Below are positions 1-13,800 of a stretch of DNA of 64,000 nt, piece by piece. Origin of the DNA: Melanocharis versteri (lineage: Eukaryota; Chordata; Aves; Passeriformes; Melanocharitidae). The notes beneath the pieces are model-generated. The model was given only the letters and a program-made list of their open reading frames with translations. It searched no databases and had not been told where the DNA came from. Made by a program: the position numbers and the translations under genes. How positions within the stretch are numbered: the first letter of the stretch is position 1; every line of letters starts with the position of its first letter. The DNA is taken from assembly GCA_013397845.1 (NCBI GenBank), contig VZTG01003728.1, positions 506,752 through 570,751 on the forward strand, given 5' to 3'.

Positions 1-3000
1 GTTCATCTGTGACCTGGAATTCCCCAGAGGAAAGCGTGCATCTCATAGTTATGATGTTGTCAGGACTGCAAAGAACAAAAGATGCTGAAAACACATTCAC
101 AAAAGCAACACTACACACCATGAAGACAGTTACTTGTCAGATGATAGCTACAACAGCTACTCTTACTCCTAGACTTTCATGTTATCAGCAATAATTTTCT
201 CTAAAAATGACAAAACAAACCTAAACTCTGGTTCTTCCTTCTTTTCCATCTCAGTATCAGTAACTGAGGCTGTTGTCGACATGTGATAAAAACACAAGGT
301 GTGTATGTAGCATACTGGAAAAAGCTTAACTTGGATCTGAGCTTCTGTAGGCAGGCACATAGCCATGAAAGACTCCGTTGTGCTTCAAAGCAGCTACTCC
401 CTGAGCAGCTATTGTTTGGGATTTTTTTAGAATTGTCTCATGAGAGAAGCAAGATGACTGAACCTTTGGCAGGTAGGGGAGCTACAAACATACCCACTGC
501 TAGGCAGAAAAACTCACACACTTCTGAGTATGCATGAAGTTCCTTTGCCTGTCAAAGTGAAACTTAAGTCTTGTCCTGGATTTCTGCTGTCTTCAACAGC
601 TAAATGGTCTTGACTAACAGCACCAGTACCGAGTATTCTTCATTATCAGAATGTGTTAAGATGCAGACCATGCCCCTAGATGATTTCTGACAAAAGCTGA
701 TTGCTGCCTGGAAAGTACTAAACCAAATAAAAGGCTGCTAGTATAAAAAGAGTTAATCCCAGTAGTGAAGAATTCAGCAAATCTTAGCTGCATCCCAAGC
801 AGAAACAAAGGAGATATCAAAGAAGATAAAGATTGAAAAAAAATTAATTCTACCTAGCAAAATCTAGTGAAATGACTCCAAAATATTTAAAACAACTCAA
901 ATTTTATTGTAAACACTTTAATACTATGGTAGTTAAGAAATACAAGCTTGCCGATCAGGATCAATTTAACCAGAAAATAGCCTACAATGGACCTGCTCTT
1001 GCTCCAAGAGATATCATCAGCATTTTACAGCAGACTTCAAGGAAAATCAGATTTGAGCCTTTGAATTGTTACTGCATTTTTACAAAAGTATGTATCTCAA
1101 AAAAACCCAATACATGAAAAAAAAAGTGCATCTCCACTCTATACCTTTTAGGTGTTTTCCCATGGAGGATGTCTCTCAGAGCTGGAGTAGTCTTCATTAT
1201 GTATATTTTTAATAAATTAAAAATAATCTTCCTCTGGAATTAATAACAACTCATATAAAATAAAACAATATTTCTCAAGAAACAGTTTATTGTTTAGGCC
1301 TTGAATAAAGGTACAGTTAAACAATTAGAAATGTCCTACAAAATTGTGAGACCTACTAACTTTAGAAAAACTTAGCCACTCTCAGTCATCAATTGTTGTC
1401 GAAAATGTACAAAAGACACCAATATTAGATTGGATTTTTACTCTTCTTTGTTGCCCTTTTTCAAATAAAACCATGGTAACATGCTATTAAAAATGATGTA
1501 ACTTTTTCTTATATAACTAGTTAGCATCTATGTTACATTTCTTATGTCTCAATGTATTTTTGAATATTTATTGAAGGATATTGCTTTATCAGACATCCTG
1601 GTTAAAAAAAATTAAATAACATTATTACTGGAATTTTAGACTATGTCACTTTAGTAAAAGTAATTTTTCATGACTTTTTTTATTTTAGGTTTTTTATGAG
1701 ATCAAAAGGTAGAAGCAATTTTGTCTTAACAGGTGAATTGGTCCCTCCCTTTGCTGAGATGTGAGCAGTAATTTCATAAGTTTAGAGAGGCAAACAAAAA
1801 TTGTGTTAGAATGCCAGTCCTGGCATACATGAGAGAATTGTTTAAAGTTACTGATAATATTTTAGCATACACACCCACACAGCTGCATGTAGCCAAACAG
1901 GAGCCTATGACTTACACCCCCTAGCTTTTAAAGGACTTTCACCAAATGATTTATTACAGCCTTAAAGCTTTTAAAACATTAATGTGCCTAATGCCACTAA
2001 TAATACAGCCAGTCACTTTAACGTAGAGACAAAGTAACTAAGTGGACTATTGTTACAAAAATGCATTTTTGTCACAACCACAACTATGCGGTGACGGCAA
2101 ATTTCAGTTCTTACATCTCTTTACTGCATGTATTTAAAAAATGGCAAAGATTATTTAGTCTAATCAGTGTAGTTACACTTGTAATTTTTAATTCTACTCA
2201 TATATTCTTGAAAAGATTGTTTTATGCAGCCTGTAAGAAAACTAAATATTAGTATTTGATTTACTGCTGGTTTTCAAATTAAGTGAAAGTTTCTGGTCCT
2301 GATCCCTTCATAGCCTGTAAGAGGCTGACCATGCTGAAGCTGCTCCAGTAAAGGAATATAAGCTCATGCTTAATAAAACTCTGATTTCATTCCATCACAT
2401 TTGGCAGATGGCACCTTCCCCAACACATTTCTCCTTGTTCTCTGCTAGAACAGGGGAGTACACCACCTACTGAAAAACCACAGGTCTCCCACACAAATTC
2501 TGATACTAGAGGGACAATATACCTACACTCACATGCTCTTCTAGATGGAAGTACAGTGTACTTCGAAGAGTCATGCCATTAGAAATAAAAACTTCCTTGT
2601 ACCTTCCTGAGAAGTAAAGCCCTAAACTACCTTGTGCCATTCTTCAGCACATTAGTTTCTAGTATCTTTTACTATAATTTAATAGATGCTCTCTCACTTT
2701 CACTTGACAATACTGTGTAAAGCAGCAAGTCTGGAATGATTGTTGAACTGGCTGCAGTTTGGTACTGTAACTCATCAGCCAATATATAGAATAACTATAA
2801 AGTGCTTTAGAATCATTTCACAAGAAAGGTGCAAATAAATACTGTGCCATATTATGTACTCTCCCAGGAGACATAAAGTCCTGGAGAGCTCACACTTAAG
2901 AGTATTCTCAACTATTACCACAATTTAATAATGATACCGATTTCTTACACTGAAGAATGCTTCTGTCTCCAGTATCGATTTGGGTTAGTGTCTTACAGCA

Positions 3001-3377
3001 TCATAGCCAGCAGGCCCGCTGCTTGCCCTCCATTAGCTGTCTTGCTGGATCCTCAGCACTCATCTGGATGGGTAAAAAAGGTATGGTGCTACACGGGGAA
3101 TCTGCACAAAAATGGCCCTCTTATTGTGCAGGTTGTTAGTTGATTCATTTTGATTGCTATTTGCTGAAAAGATGAACTGGCAGCACACTGCAGTATAAAT
3201 TTTCTTTTTGGTAATGGGCTCAAAATATCCACAGTGGAATGCTGACAGGTCTACCAGTTGTCAAAATTTTCCAAGATTTGGATCATGCCACTGAAATAGC
3301 TCTGATGAATGTCTATATAATGCATGGTGCAACACTGCTCCTGCTCCCAAAAGATCTGAGTAAAAATGGGAAGCATC
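1..3377. other. 3' flank of RNF180, no gene seen
   Basis: This is AT-rich single-copy-looking sequence beyond the candidate poly(A) signal. The open frames are short (under 85 codons), lack splice context and resemble no family I know. No CR1 or LTR signature was recognised. A longer RNF180 3' UTR could extend into it. Confidence 0.6.
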
Positions 3378-3383
3378 TTTATT
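3378..3383 (-). promoter_or_regulatory. candidate RNF180 polyadenylation signal
   Basis: This is the first AATAAA hexamer on the minus strand after the stop codon, about 435 nt downstream. It is followed by a T-rich stretch and then a G/T-containing stretch. If used, it gives a short 3' UTR. AT-rich DNA produces such hexamers often, so this is only a candidate and longer UTRs are possible. Confidence 0.3.
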
Positions 3384-3816
3384 GCTTTTATGTATGAGGA
3401 ATTGAAGCACCAACGAGTGAGCAAAATGAGTCAACACAGAGTCAAACCGTAAAATGACTCTATGGATGACATTCTGTTGTAGTACACAGACTTCCTCTAA
3501 AAACTGGGAGTACTTCTACAGAGTAATCATTTTATAAATTAGGGGTAAATTCTTCTCTCATCAAAATCTCCCAAAGGCAAAACTCCCACTGAATGAATTA
3601 TTATGTGGATTTCACATTATATTTCTAACCAAACTCAAGTACTTTGTCACATATAGCAGAAGTATCAAACAGTTTCACAGCAAGCCTGATGCAGTCTATT
3701 CCAATTCTGAATGATAAAAAATGCAGTATCAAACATTTTACCTTTTTCAGTATTTTTCTATTCACATTTTTTTGGTTCACATGACTGTCATTTTCCTTAA
3801 CTGTTATTTCTATAGC

Positions 3817-4016
3817 CTAAAGAGGGAAAAAGAAATAACAAAGAAAACAGAAAACAATAAATCCTATTATCCAGTTGACTGAATAAATGTAGATGACCAC
3901 CATGTCCATATCAAACCGCCATCCACGGCTATCGTCCTCGAAGTCCATATAGTCCATCCTATGAGCAGCATGTGGGAAATGCCTTCTTGTTACAGTATTT
4001 GAGCGCCTTTGAAAAC
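3817..4016 (-). CDS. RNF180: RNF180 terminal coding exon with C-terminal membrane anchor
   Basis: This is the last coding exon: 200 nt, entered in phase 1, stop codon TAG at 3817-3819. It encodes a basic stretch (RRSNTVTRRHFPHAAHR), an acidic turn (DYMDFEDDSRGW), then about 25 hydrophobic residues (VVIYIYSVNWIIGFIVFCFL and onward, rich in F, I, Y and C) that end the protein. This tail-anchor layout is the known membrane segment of RNF180/Rines, placing the RING on the cytosolic face of internal membranes. The sequence is close to the mammalian tail, with a few substitutions. The acceptor is a tandem CAGCAG. The downstream AG gives EGFQRR, which matches the family; the upstream one would add one Ala. 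The 3' UTR continues toward lower coordinates. Confidence 0.94.
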
Positions 4017-4022
4017 CTGCTG
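4017..4022 (-). other. RNF180: NAGNAG tandem splice acceptor of the last RNF180 exon
   Basis: On the minus strand the acceptor reads TTTTTCAGCAG|GTTTTC. Either AG leaves the frame open. The distal AG gives Glu-Gly-Phe and the proximal AG gives Glu-Ala-Gly-Phe. Family comparison favours the distal site. Actual use cannot be read from the DNA. Confidence 0.8.
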
Positions 4023-6699
4023 AAAAACAGACTAGGAGATAAAAATCTTTTTAAAAGGAACCAGATTGACTAGCAAAAAAAGTTAACACTCCTTCCCCCA
4101 GTTATCAAAAAGATAAATAGAAGAAGGCAATCTCACACCTCGCTGCTAAGTTTCATCACTTTGTCGGACAAGAAGCTATCTGTGGAATTGATTTTGTCAG
4201 ATTTAAAAAGTGACACTGTGTTCCTTAAAAAAGTAACTCTGTGTTCCATATCTAGAAAATAATATGTTTGTTTGTTTGGATTTGGAATTCTCTACTACAG
4301 TAAAGTAATGCTATCTGCTTATGTTATCCAGATCTATGAACATCTATGTGCCTTCTTTCACTGAGTTTGACTCACTGATCTAGAAGAGAAAGGCTCCATA
4401 TACTGTAATCAATCTCTTCAGTAATTAATTAAGCTGGATTCCCTATGTCTACTCATCAGAATTCTTCAGTAATCAAAATACATCCAGATTCATACATACA
4501 TAGTTCAACAGCTGAAACACATTTGAATTCCTATTTCTAGAATCTGAGATTATTTTCAAAACTGTCTTCTAATTAAATTGTGCTTGCTTTAATAGTGTGT
4601 GCATTATGTTTAATATAATGCATACCAGGTTAAAATTCAATTTTTAAATCACTGTTTGTATGCTGATAACACCTTAAAAATACACAGGCAGATGCAAAAA
4701 AGCCAAGTGGAAGTAAAAATCTTGTGGCTCCAAAATGGCCTGAGTGTGGGGTCTTGGCAAAAGGTCTGTCCTCTTCATTGTTCCCCAGGCTTCTCCATGT
4801 CACAAGAGAGGCACTGTTGAAGCATAGCTCTCCCCTATGTCAAGACATGAAGTAAGAGAAGAGTCTGTGCAGCTGTGTCAGACAGCAGGCTGTGGCACAA
4901 AAAAGAGCCTGGGAGCTGCAGTGCAAAGGCAGAAAATCTGTCCCGTTCTGATAAAGGACAGTGTACTCTGGATTTTTGCTCTGTTTTCATGTAATGAGCA
5001 ATTTTTATGATGCATTCTGTGATTCTTTAATACATTCTGACAAGAAAAATACCTTCAGATGTCTATATCTCCATCTAGAGTGGAAATAAGCCATATCTTT
5101 TAGCCATCTGCAGATAAAAACTGAGAGCTGTACAGTTCCTCAAAAACTGAACAGCAACATGGAGAAGGGGTTTGAATTATGAAACAGAAGACCTGAGAGA
5201 GCATCAAATGCCTTCTAAAGTATTTCCTCCTCCTTAAAAAAGAAATCCTATCATATATGATTTCAGTCCCCAAATAATTTATGCACAGGCATGTATTTGT
5301 GAAAAAAATGTATTTTATTTCACTTTCTTGCACACGCCTGTGTTGCTATACTCTGCACAAGAACTTCTACTCAAATCACATGAATATGCATGCACAGTGC
5401 CAGCAGTCTGGCAGACTGTTAGTGGGAACCTGTTACTAGATAACAAAAACAGTGTTGTGCAAATCACATTTTTATATGCACCAAAGCGTGCAAACCAAAA
5501 AGGATTTTCACTACAGCATCAGTTGGCACATCTGTTGCATTTTGCAACCTTCTGTTGAAGTACTAGCAAAACCAAAAAATAACACTACAAAAAAATTAAA
5601 ATAATCTCCCTATTTTATAAATTGACCTATTTTTTTTAACTTGAAAATAGAAAGTATCAGATAGAAGATTTTACTCAAAAAATGTCCCCAAATTAATAAC
5701 ATACAAGATACAATAACCATTTATATTATAAGTGCTCACGTAGAATTAAATTCTGTATGAACAAGTGTTCTGAGTTTATCAGATATACCAAGGTGCATTG
5801 TTTTGGCACAGTCTCTTCCTTCTGCAGCAGATAAGATAGAGCTATTGAAAGACTGTGAGAAAAAATGCAAGTACAGACTGAGACCTTCCCATATGTGCCC
5901 TTGGAGCACCTGGCAGCTTAGTGCGCTACATCTCTAGATCTTCGGAAGCTGTTTTCAGAATGATGTGTTAAAACAGCATTCCATGTGTCTCTGCATGCTT
6001 TCGAACCAGATCTCACACTGACTCCATTTACGGCACTTCGTGTCCCTTGGTGGAGTAGTTTTGGAGTAAATAAATTGTTTTCCTTTCAGGTAAAACTAGA
6101 GACAGAAGATGAGCTCTATGAGCTCAGAAGTGTTCCAGTAATATGCTTCAACCACTAATGGGCATTTAGCCCTTGGGATTGCAAGTTGTCTCACATGCAA
6201 ATGTGGATATCTGACCACACAGCATCAATTTTTGTGCTCTGTTATGGCTGATATAATTACTAATGCAAGAATGCCTCCGAGAGACAGTGGATAATCTTTC
6301 CTAAAACATCTTTATGCCATTCATAATTTTACAGACCTCTTGTATCTGTCTTCTCTAATATGCTTTCCAAACAAAAGAACTTTTGAATTCCCTTTGTATG
6401 AAAAAGCTTCTATACTTCAGATTATCCTTTCCACATTATGATTCACCCTGCTTTATCTTTCTCTGAGATGATGTAATTTAAAATTATATGCAAAATTTGA
6501 ATGTGGGATCACCACAAATGTAGACAATGACATAGTATTTTCCATTTTGTTATGATTTTAATAATTCCTGCTTACCTTTTGACTATGGCTGTGCATTAAA
6601 TGTTTTCAGAAAACTAATCCCAGTATTATCCAAATGTCCTTTTTTTAATGGCAATAGCTAATTCACAGCTCATCACAGTGAATATTATCCATTATGGAG

Positions 6700-7480
6700 A
6701 TGGATAGCCTCTGTGGGCACCTGCTCCACCACCTGACTCCTCATAGTGAAAATGTTTTCCTTACTTGCAATCTGAACTTTTCATACCCCTTAATGCTCAT
6801 CGTCTCGCCACGCATCACTGTGAACAGCTGGTGTGCCCTCTTGGTGGTTTCCTCATAGCTATGATAAGGTTGACTGGAGATCCTCCCCAAAGCCTACCCT
6901 TCCCCAGACTGAAGAAACCAGTTCCCTCAGCCTCTCCTTTCAGGTCAGGCTCTCCAGGCCTCTGAGCATCCTGGCATCTCTCTGCTAAACCTGCTCCAGT
7001 CTACTGCCATCTTCCCCGTACAGGGGAGGAAGGCAAAACTGCAGGAGTTTAGATGTGGTGTGCTGAGCAGTAGGGGATAAAAGCATCATCTACACTTTTT
7101 CATACATCATACTCATGTTCACAAAGCCCAAGATGCTGTTGGCCTTCACTGCCAGGGCACACTTCCAGCTTACGCACAGCTTGCTCTCCATCAGGACGCT
7201 CAAGCTCTTTCCAGAGATCTGTCCCCAGGCTTTCCGTGTCCAACCTGTCTCATGGCCAGGGGCTCTTCCTTCCCAGGTGCAGGTCTCAGAATTTGTCCTT
7301 GTCGAATTTCATTAAGTCCTTCCAGAACATTTCTGCAGCTTGTCTAGGTATCTCTGAATGGCAGCTCTGTGCTGAGTCTATCAATCTGTCCTTAACTTTG
7401 CTGTTCTCTGCAGGCCTCATGAAAATGTATTCTGTTGCCTCCTTGAGGTCACTGATCAAGAGAACTGTTAGCTGTCAAGT
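6700..7480 (-). mobile_element. degraded CR1 LINE fragment, antisense to + strand
   Basis: Read on the plus strand, the order of CR1 landmarks is that of a minus-strand copy: a lead-in like the CR1 3' region (GGGCACCTGCTCCACCACC), then TTCCCTCAGCCTCTCC, AACCTGCTCCAG, GGCACACTTCCAGC and CCTTCCCAGGTGCAG, ending near TCTCTGAATGGCAGC. It is broken by many indels and has no usable frame, so it is an old copy of the 3' part of ORF2. Confidence 0.75.
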
Positions 7481-7689
7481 TCATGTTTACTATAATCAGT
7501 GAAGTGAGTAATTTAATATCACTATAAATTTTACCAGCTATATCTGTATCACTTTCCCAAATCACATATGAATATTCTGAACTACACAGACCACTGTGGC
7601 ATTCCAACAAGGACTCAATTTGGCTTGCTATGTGCTCTTTGACACTGTATTTTCTATCTCCTACTTGGGTCTGTGTTTCTTTTTAGGTG

Positions 7690-7850
7690 CCTGGCGAAAG
7701 GGTCTTTGTCTGCTGAAGTACCTGCATTTCTCCAACTTTTTGTTCTCTCTGAATAGCAGTCCCACCACTGAGTCTACCAATTTGTTGTCACCTGTAGACG
7801 TGATGACAGCATGGAGGAAAATAACAAAATTTCCAAGTATTCTATAATTT
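7690..7850 (-). mobile_element. possible second CR1 fragment
   Basis: The stretch CTCTGAATAGCAG...GAGTCTACCAATTTGTTG resembles the CR1 piece at 7346-7425 (CTCTGAATGGCAG...GAGTCTATCAATCTGTCC). This suggests an overlapping second fragment or a local duplication. The similarity is short and diverged. Confidence 0.35.
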
Positions 7851-10800
7851 TTCAAGTATACAGGTGTTTTTATGTTGTTTTCACGCTTTCACAAATGAGA
7901 TATAATCCCAAACATCTTGCATTAATGCCAGCTTCCTCCCATACGCACATCAAGAGGCATTATATTCTGGTTATGCTAACATAATAGCTAAATTGCAAGA
8001 TTTGCTAGTTAAGATGAGCTGTGAGATTTGTATTTCCAAGAAAGAAAAATCATATGTTGCCAGAGGGGTTTGTGAGAGAATAGCACTTATCCTGTGTGAA
8101 TGACTGCAGGCATGTCCCATTGACTTCTCATCTCATGCCTCAAGCTCTAACTCAGTCTCAAGCTCTCCACTGAAACTCAAGTTCTCAAAGTATCCAGTTC
8201 CTCCCCTAAACCAAGGCCACTCAATGCAACCACCATCCTTCCCAGATCCAGAGATCCACTCCTTCTGCACGAAAAGCTTGAACCTCACCACCCTCTTGCC
8301 TTAGTATTTCAGCTCCACACACCTGTTGTCTCAGAAGTCTTTTTTTTCTAGAGAGAGACACATCAAATTACAAACTCTTCTTTCTCCAGGATGCACACCA
8401 GAGCCTTCAGTTTTCCTATGTTAAAACTCCTACTATCACCTTCCAAGGTCTTCTCCACAGCCAGATCATCTTTCCAAACCTTCCTCATTATCCTGCTCTT
8501 ACCTTCCTCTCACTTTCTCTCTGCTCTCTTTGCATATTTCTCTGCTCTTGCCCTTTTGGTTTCACCCGTGGGCTCTCACTGGCGGCTAGCATCTCATATC
8601 CATGACTAAACTTACATGATAGCCTAAACATCTCTCCTTTTCTTTTCCATCCCCAAAACCCAAGTCCTACTTTCTGATAGCAGTTGGGCTTTAGAAAACC
8701 TGGATGTAAAATGTACTTAAGGTGGACATAATCCTTACCTGAAACAATTTTTGCACCCAGTATATTGTCTGTCTTACCAGTTATAGGACTTCTGCTGGGC
8801 TTTTGGTTTAAGTGTTGAATTCTATGACAGTCTCAGAGATGTAAATCATGTTTAAGCAGTAATTTGTGCATGCATAAAATGTGATTTATTGAACTCGCTG
8901 TGGATATGATACAGATGCCTTCTGCACACGAACAAATCAGCTGCGTGCAGGCAATTTAGTGAGGAACACACAGTAACTGCTTTTTAAAGGTGTCAAAGAA
9001 TGCTATCTAAAAGAGTCTAGACAAGCAACTGGTTACTGTGAAAATCTGAAAAAGCCATGTCCTGGAGCCTTTCATATGGGACACAAGACTTGATTCCATA
9101 AGGGACACTCCTTTCTATATGGCAGAGTGCTTGGGAACCACTGTTACTGCTAGATGTCTGTTTTGTGACTTTCATAAGGCATTTAACATGAAAAGAAGAA
9201 CAACATGCTACAGACAAAACTATGCAGAAATCCCAGAATGTGGAAGTGTCACTGACACATATTTCATTTGTCAAAACAAAAGCCGCGTAAAAACTTCAGT
9301 CCTACAGAATCAAGCACCAGGCAAACAATATTTCTTGCTGTCTGGTATGAGCAAAACTATTGGCATTTATATCCAGGAATAGTCTCCCCTTTCTTAAAAC
9401 TTTATAAATCCTAAATGGATCTGGGAAGAGATTATACCAAAATGAACCAGAAATATACAAAATGGAAAGAATAAAAAACCCCAACCAAAACAATTCATAG
9501 AAGTTCCTGTAACAATGACAGTTCTTAAAAATATTTACTTCATACTGCTCTAACTTCCCATATTATTTTCAGAATTATAAGTACAATTTTTTTTGGTAGC
9601 TAATCTCAGAGTTTTTCTACAGAGATATGCAAACAAAATAAGTCCAGAATTTAAGGTTATTAACTACACATCAATACATAAAAGCCATACTTGAATTTGG
9701 CATTTCTTTGGATCATTTATGGTCAATCCTTTAAATTAACATCTCTCAGGCCTTTTAGGACAGAATGGAGGCAACTTGTCATTTGAATTTTTTCCTCTGT
9801 GAAATACTGTATATTGAATTCCATCACAATTACAATTATTTTCACTTGACAAAGAGATTTGACAGTTTTACTCTGGATTGAAAATAAATATAAGATCTTT
9901 CTCCATTCAAATACAGCTTGTCAGATTTCAGTGAGAATTAGTTATAAGTGAAGTTTTTTTTAAACATTCATACTATTAGTTTGAATTCTAAGAAAAAATA
10001 CAGCACCTCTTCATCAGTTAACAATGAAGTTCAGAATACTAAGCAAAAAACCAAAAAGTCTGAAGGCAGTTACCTATTGCTCTCTTATAGTTAAAGAATT
10101 CAGCTTTTACCAATTAAAACACAACCCCATGAAGCTAGCTTGTATATCTTGACAAAGAAGCAGCTTGTTAGAAAAGAAAATGAGAAAGTTTAAAAATTAA
10201 TGACAAAATCCATAAAGCCACATTAAATGCATGCGTACACATTTTACTTCGGATATTCTGCATAACTGAAAATTTCAGTCATTTACTAAATAAGAAATAT
10301 CTTTATCTATTTTATGAGAATTATTCAATGACTACTATGTCCAGTCCCTCTCACAAATTCAAAGAAAAAGTAGAACAACTCATAATTTCTGTCTTGGGCT
10401 GCTTATTTTCCTGAAAATAAAGGAATCAAGAAACGAGAGGACTGTGGGAGGGCATAATGACCTTAGAAAACCTGCTCAGTCTGTGATTATTATCACAGAA
10501 AACATAATCATCTGTGATTATTCTATAATTATCAATACTCACAAATAGAAGCCACTTGGCTAGCTTAACTGCTGGCATACATACTAAAATGGGAGTAATT
10601 AATCCACATGTCACAGTGTAAAAGTCACTTGACTTTGGAAGACTTGAAGGAATTTTGGAAGCTAGTCAGCAAGCAGATCTTTTTTCTTTAAATAACTAGG
10701 TGAATTACCTGATTCCTTTTTTTTTCTTCCCCTAAACTATAACACAAAAAGTACCAAACAGTCAGGGTATTACATAACAGCTGAGGACTGATATCAAGGA

Positions 10801-13800
10801 ATGAAGCTGCATGGTCTCATGCATGTCATAGAGATTTAAATGCATAGGTTGCATACATTCTAAAAAAACCCCATAAAATGTCTTCCTTTGATTTTAAAGG
10901 TAAGTTTTGTACATGTATATTGATGACATACAAATTACAGTTATGGTTAATTTTCATACATTTGCGTTTAAGATGGGGAGTTGTAATCACTTTTATTCAC
11001 ATTTCTTTGTAAATAAATTGTATCTTAACAGCGAATTTAACTTGTGGACAACTTCTCTCTTTGCCATGACAGTGCAGACAATGAAAACCTCGGAATCTCA
11101 AACAGCTACGTAAGGCACTTTCTGTGGTATGTGCATCAATAATCTATATGAAAAAAAAATTTTAAAAGTATTCAGAATATTCCAAATCAATGAGTTTTCA
11201 TCTTATTTTTAATCCACTTTCTATTTCTCTTCCACTCTCTCTTCATCTAATCTCTTACTTATTATCAATATCATTCATCTCTCTCCTGTGTTCCTACATT
11301 TAACCACTGAACATTTCTACACATCATGTTGTATTTGTCACCTTCCCAGATGACCAAATACTGTGTTTCAGCTGCCAGCAACTCTTGCTAAGTTATCATT
11401 ACAAAAGCCTTTACCCATTCGTGTCATACTGCTGTAACGGCATCAGCTCCCTCTAGTTTCATTCTTCCCTACAACTCCTCCCTCCCAAAATATATCCCAT
11501 CAGGCTCTGTTTGCACAGACTGATACCTCACAATATATAGAGAGGCAAACACTATTGATATTTATAGGCAGACTTAATATAATAAGAGATGACTGTATAA
11601 GCATAAAATAGCATTAAAAAATATGTCATATTGGTTCTTGTCTTTACTGTGAATGCTACTTGGCATGCTGCCTAATTCTCTATAGTTTCTTATTTTGTGA
11701 CCTGCATGATTGTTTTATTTTGTCAAAAAATAATATTTAATACTAATGATGATTTAACAAAAACTTTGCAGAGTTTTGTAACTACTGTTACAACCCTTTC
11801 AGTGCTTAAGACTTTAATGTTTTAGGCCAATTTTAGTGAAATACCATAAGATAATAGTTATGCAAATACTTTCTTAAAAATAAATTCATGAATTGGCCCT
11901 ACTTCTCTTAAGACAGGGACAGTGTGACAGCAGAGATCAGAGGGAATACACATAACAGGCATGCCTCACCACACCCCTCTATAAGACAAGGCTCTGTGCA
12001 TTTACACAAAACATTTAGTTTATTTGCAAATCTGGCAATACGCCTCCCTTAATTTCTCCAGAGAAACTGGTGAATGACCTATCTTGGAGCCATGCCACTG
12101 TCTTTAAACAAAGGCATATTCAGCTTTAGCTAATGCCATTGCCCAAAATTCCTGTTTCCCATCTGAGCAAACAAAAGAAATATTCCTTCAGAGAATGAAA
12201 AATCTGAAGTACAAGATTGTATCTTTTGAAACCTGGCACAGTTTTTCTGAACTGAAAGTTTTCTGATGCTGACAGTACTTAAACAGTTTTTAGGAAGTTG
12301 GCCAAGGTTTCGCAGTAAGAGCTCTCTAAAAAGCCTTCATAGATGTTCAACAGAAAATTAAAAATAAATTTTCACAAAGCAGGGTTATTTAAAATGTTAA
12401 CAAGAAAGAAGCTATTTGAAATAAAAAGAAAATGCTTATGAACTGTTAAAAATTCCTTCCTTTAATCCTTGATTAGATGTGTAATGGTTGTTATCTCTGA
12501 TTTTTTCTGACGCTATTTCAAACATTCAACTTTATCTGCTCAGTGAGTACATTCACCAAAGCTCCTGAATTTACTCTGCCATTTGCACATCTCTGGCTTC
12601 TTTGAGAAGGTATGCTTAGTCTGGCTCTGAACTAATTAAAATATGATCACCATTTCTTACTTATTATTCTCACACATCACCTTGAGATAATGGCTTTCAT
12701 GGTTCCTCTTTTGTCCTTCATCAGATTAAAATGTCAGCTTTTGTTTCCACTTTAAAGGGTCTCCACAACTCTGTATTGCCTAAAAAACGTTGCCTCACTT
12801 TTTGCAATCATGCTGTGCAAGCACCATATTCTTCCAAAAATCTTGTCAGGTTTCTGCCCAATAAATGCTCCAGTATCAAAGTCAACTTGTGTATATGTCC
12901 AGATTTGGAATGGGCACAGAGCTACCCGTCACTGGTACAGGTGTGTGAAGTAGCAATGACAGGCATGTTAGGTAGGAAAAACACTGCACATGGTTGTCCT
13001 GCTTTCTTCTCCATTAACTCATTGACAGCAATGAAGCCAACTGATACATCCACCATCTATTATCAAAAATTACTATTTTTATAGCAAACAAGGTTTCTGT
13101 GAGATATCAAATCAAAGGACTGAACACCAAGCAATCTTAACTTTGGAGTTAAGATGTATTTACACCAGCAGAGTTGAGACTCTTCAGCGGCTACATGAGT
13201 ACAACCTGCTCTCCTAGGCAGTGCATTTCAATGCTGGGGATTGTGCTGGGGAAGAATGTATGATATAAAATTAACTAAACATAATAGTTAACAGCTAATT
13301 AAGAATATAACCCTTTTCCCCCTATTCTTCTTGGCATAGTTGGCAAGGATAATTCCCCATTTCCACTAAAACAGATAAAAAACACATGCTAATTCGTGTC
13401 AGTGATGAAGAAAGCAAGCATCTTTGCTTCCACTTGTTCACAGGAACCAACCCTAACCTCAATTAATGACAGCAGAATTTTACACCAATTATAAATATTA
13501 AAACCAAGAGATATTTTATGCTCTGAAAAATTCTGTGATGAAAGACTACCACTTTAAAAAACTAGTAATTCAACGTTTACCTAGGGTGGTTAAACTAAGA
13601 TTATGTATTGTTTTCAATTGTCTCGAGAGAACAAAGAGTAAACGTTTATGTGATCTTATTTAATAAATAAATAAAAGAAAATAAAATCTTTTTATGATGG
13701 CTTAAATAAAATTGTAATGGAAGACACTATTGTTATCAAACTGCAGAACATCTCATAAAACAGGCATACTGAGTAGTCTAAAGGTCTTTCTAGCCTATCA

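Noticed and set aside
9119..9382. Frame containing CDFHKAFNM, faintly like an RT motif
   Set aside because: Only five or six residues agree, the key second Asp is Asn, and nothing around it supports a LINE.
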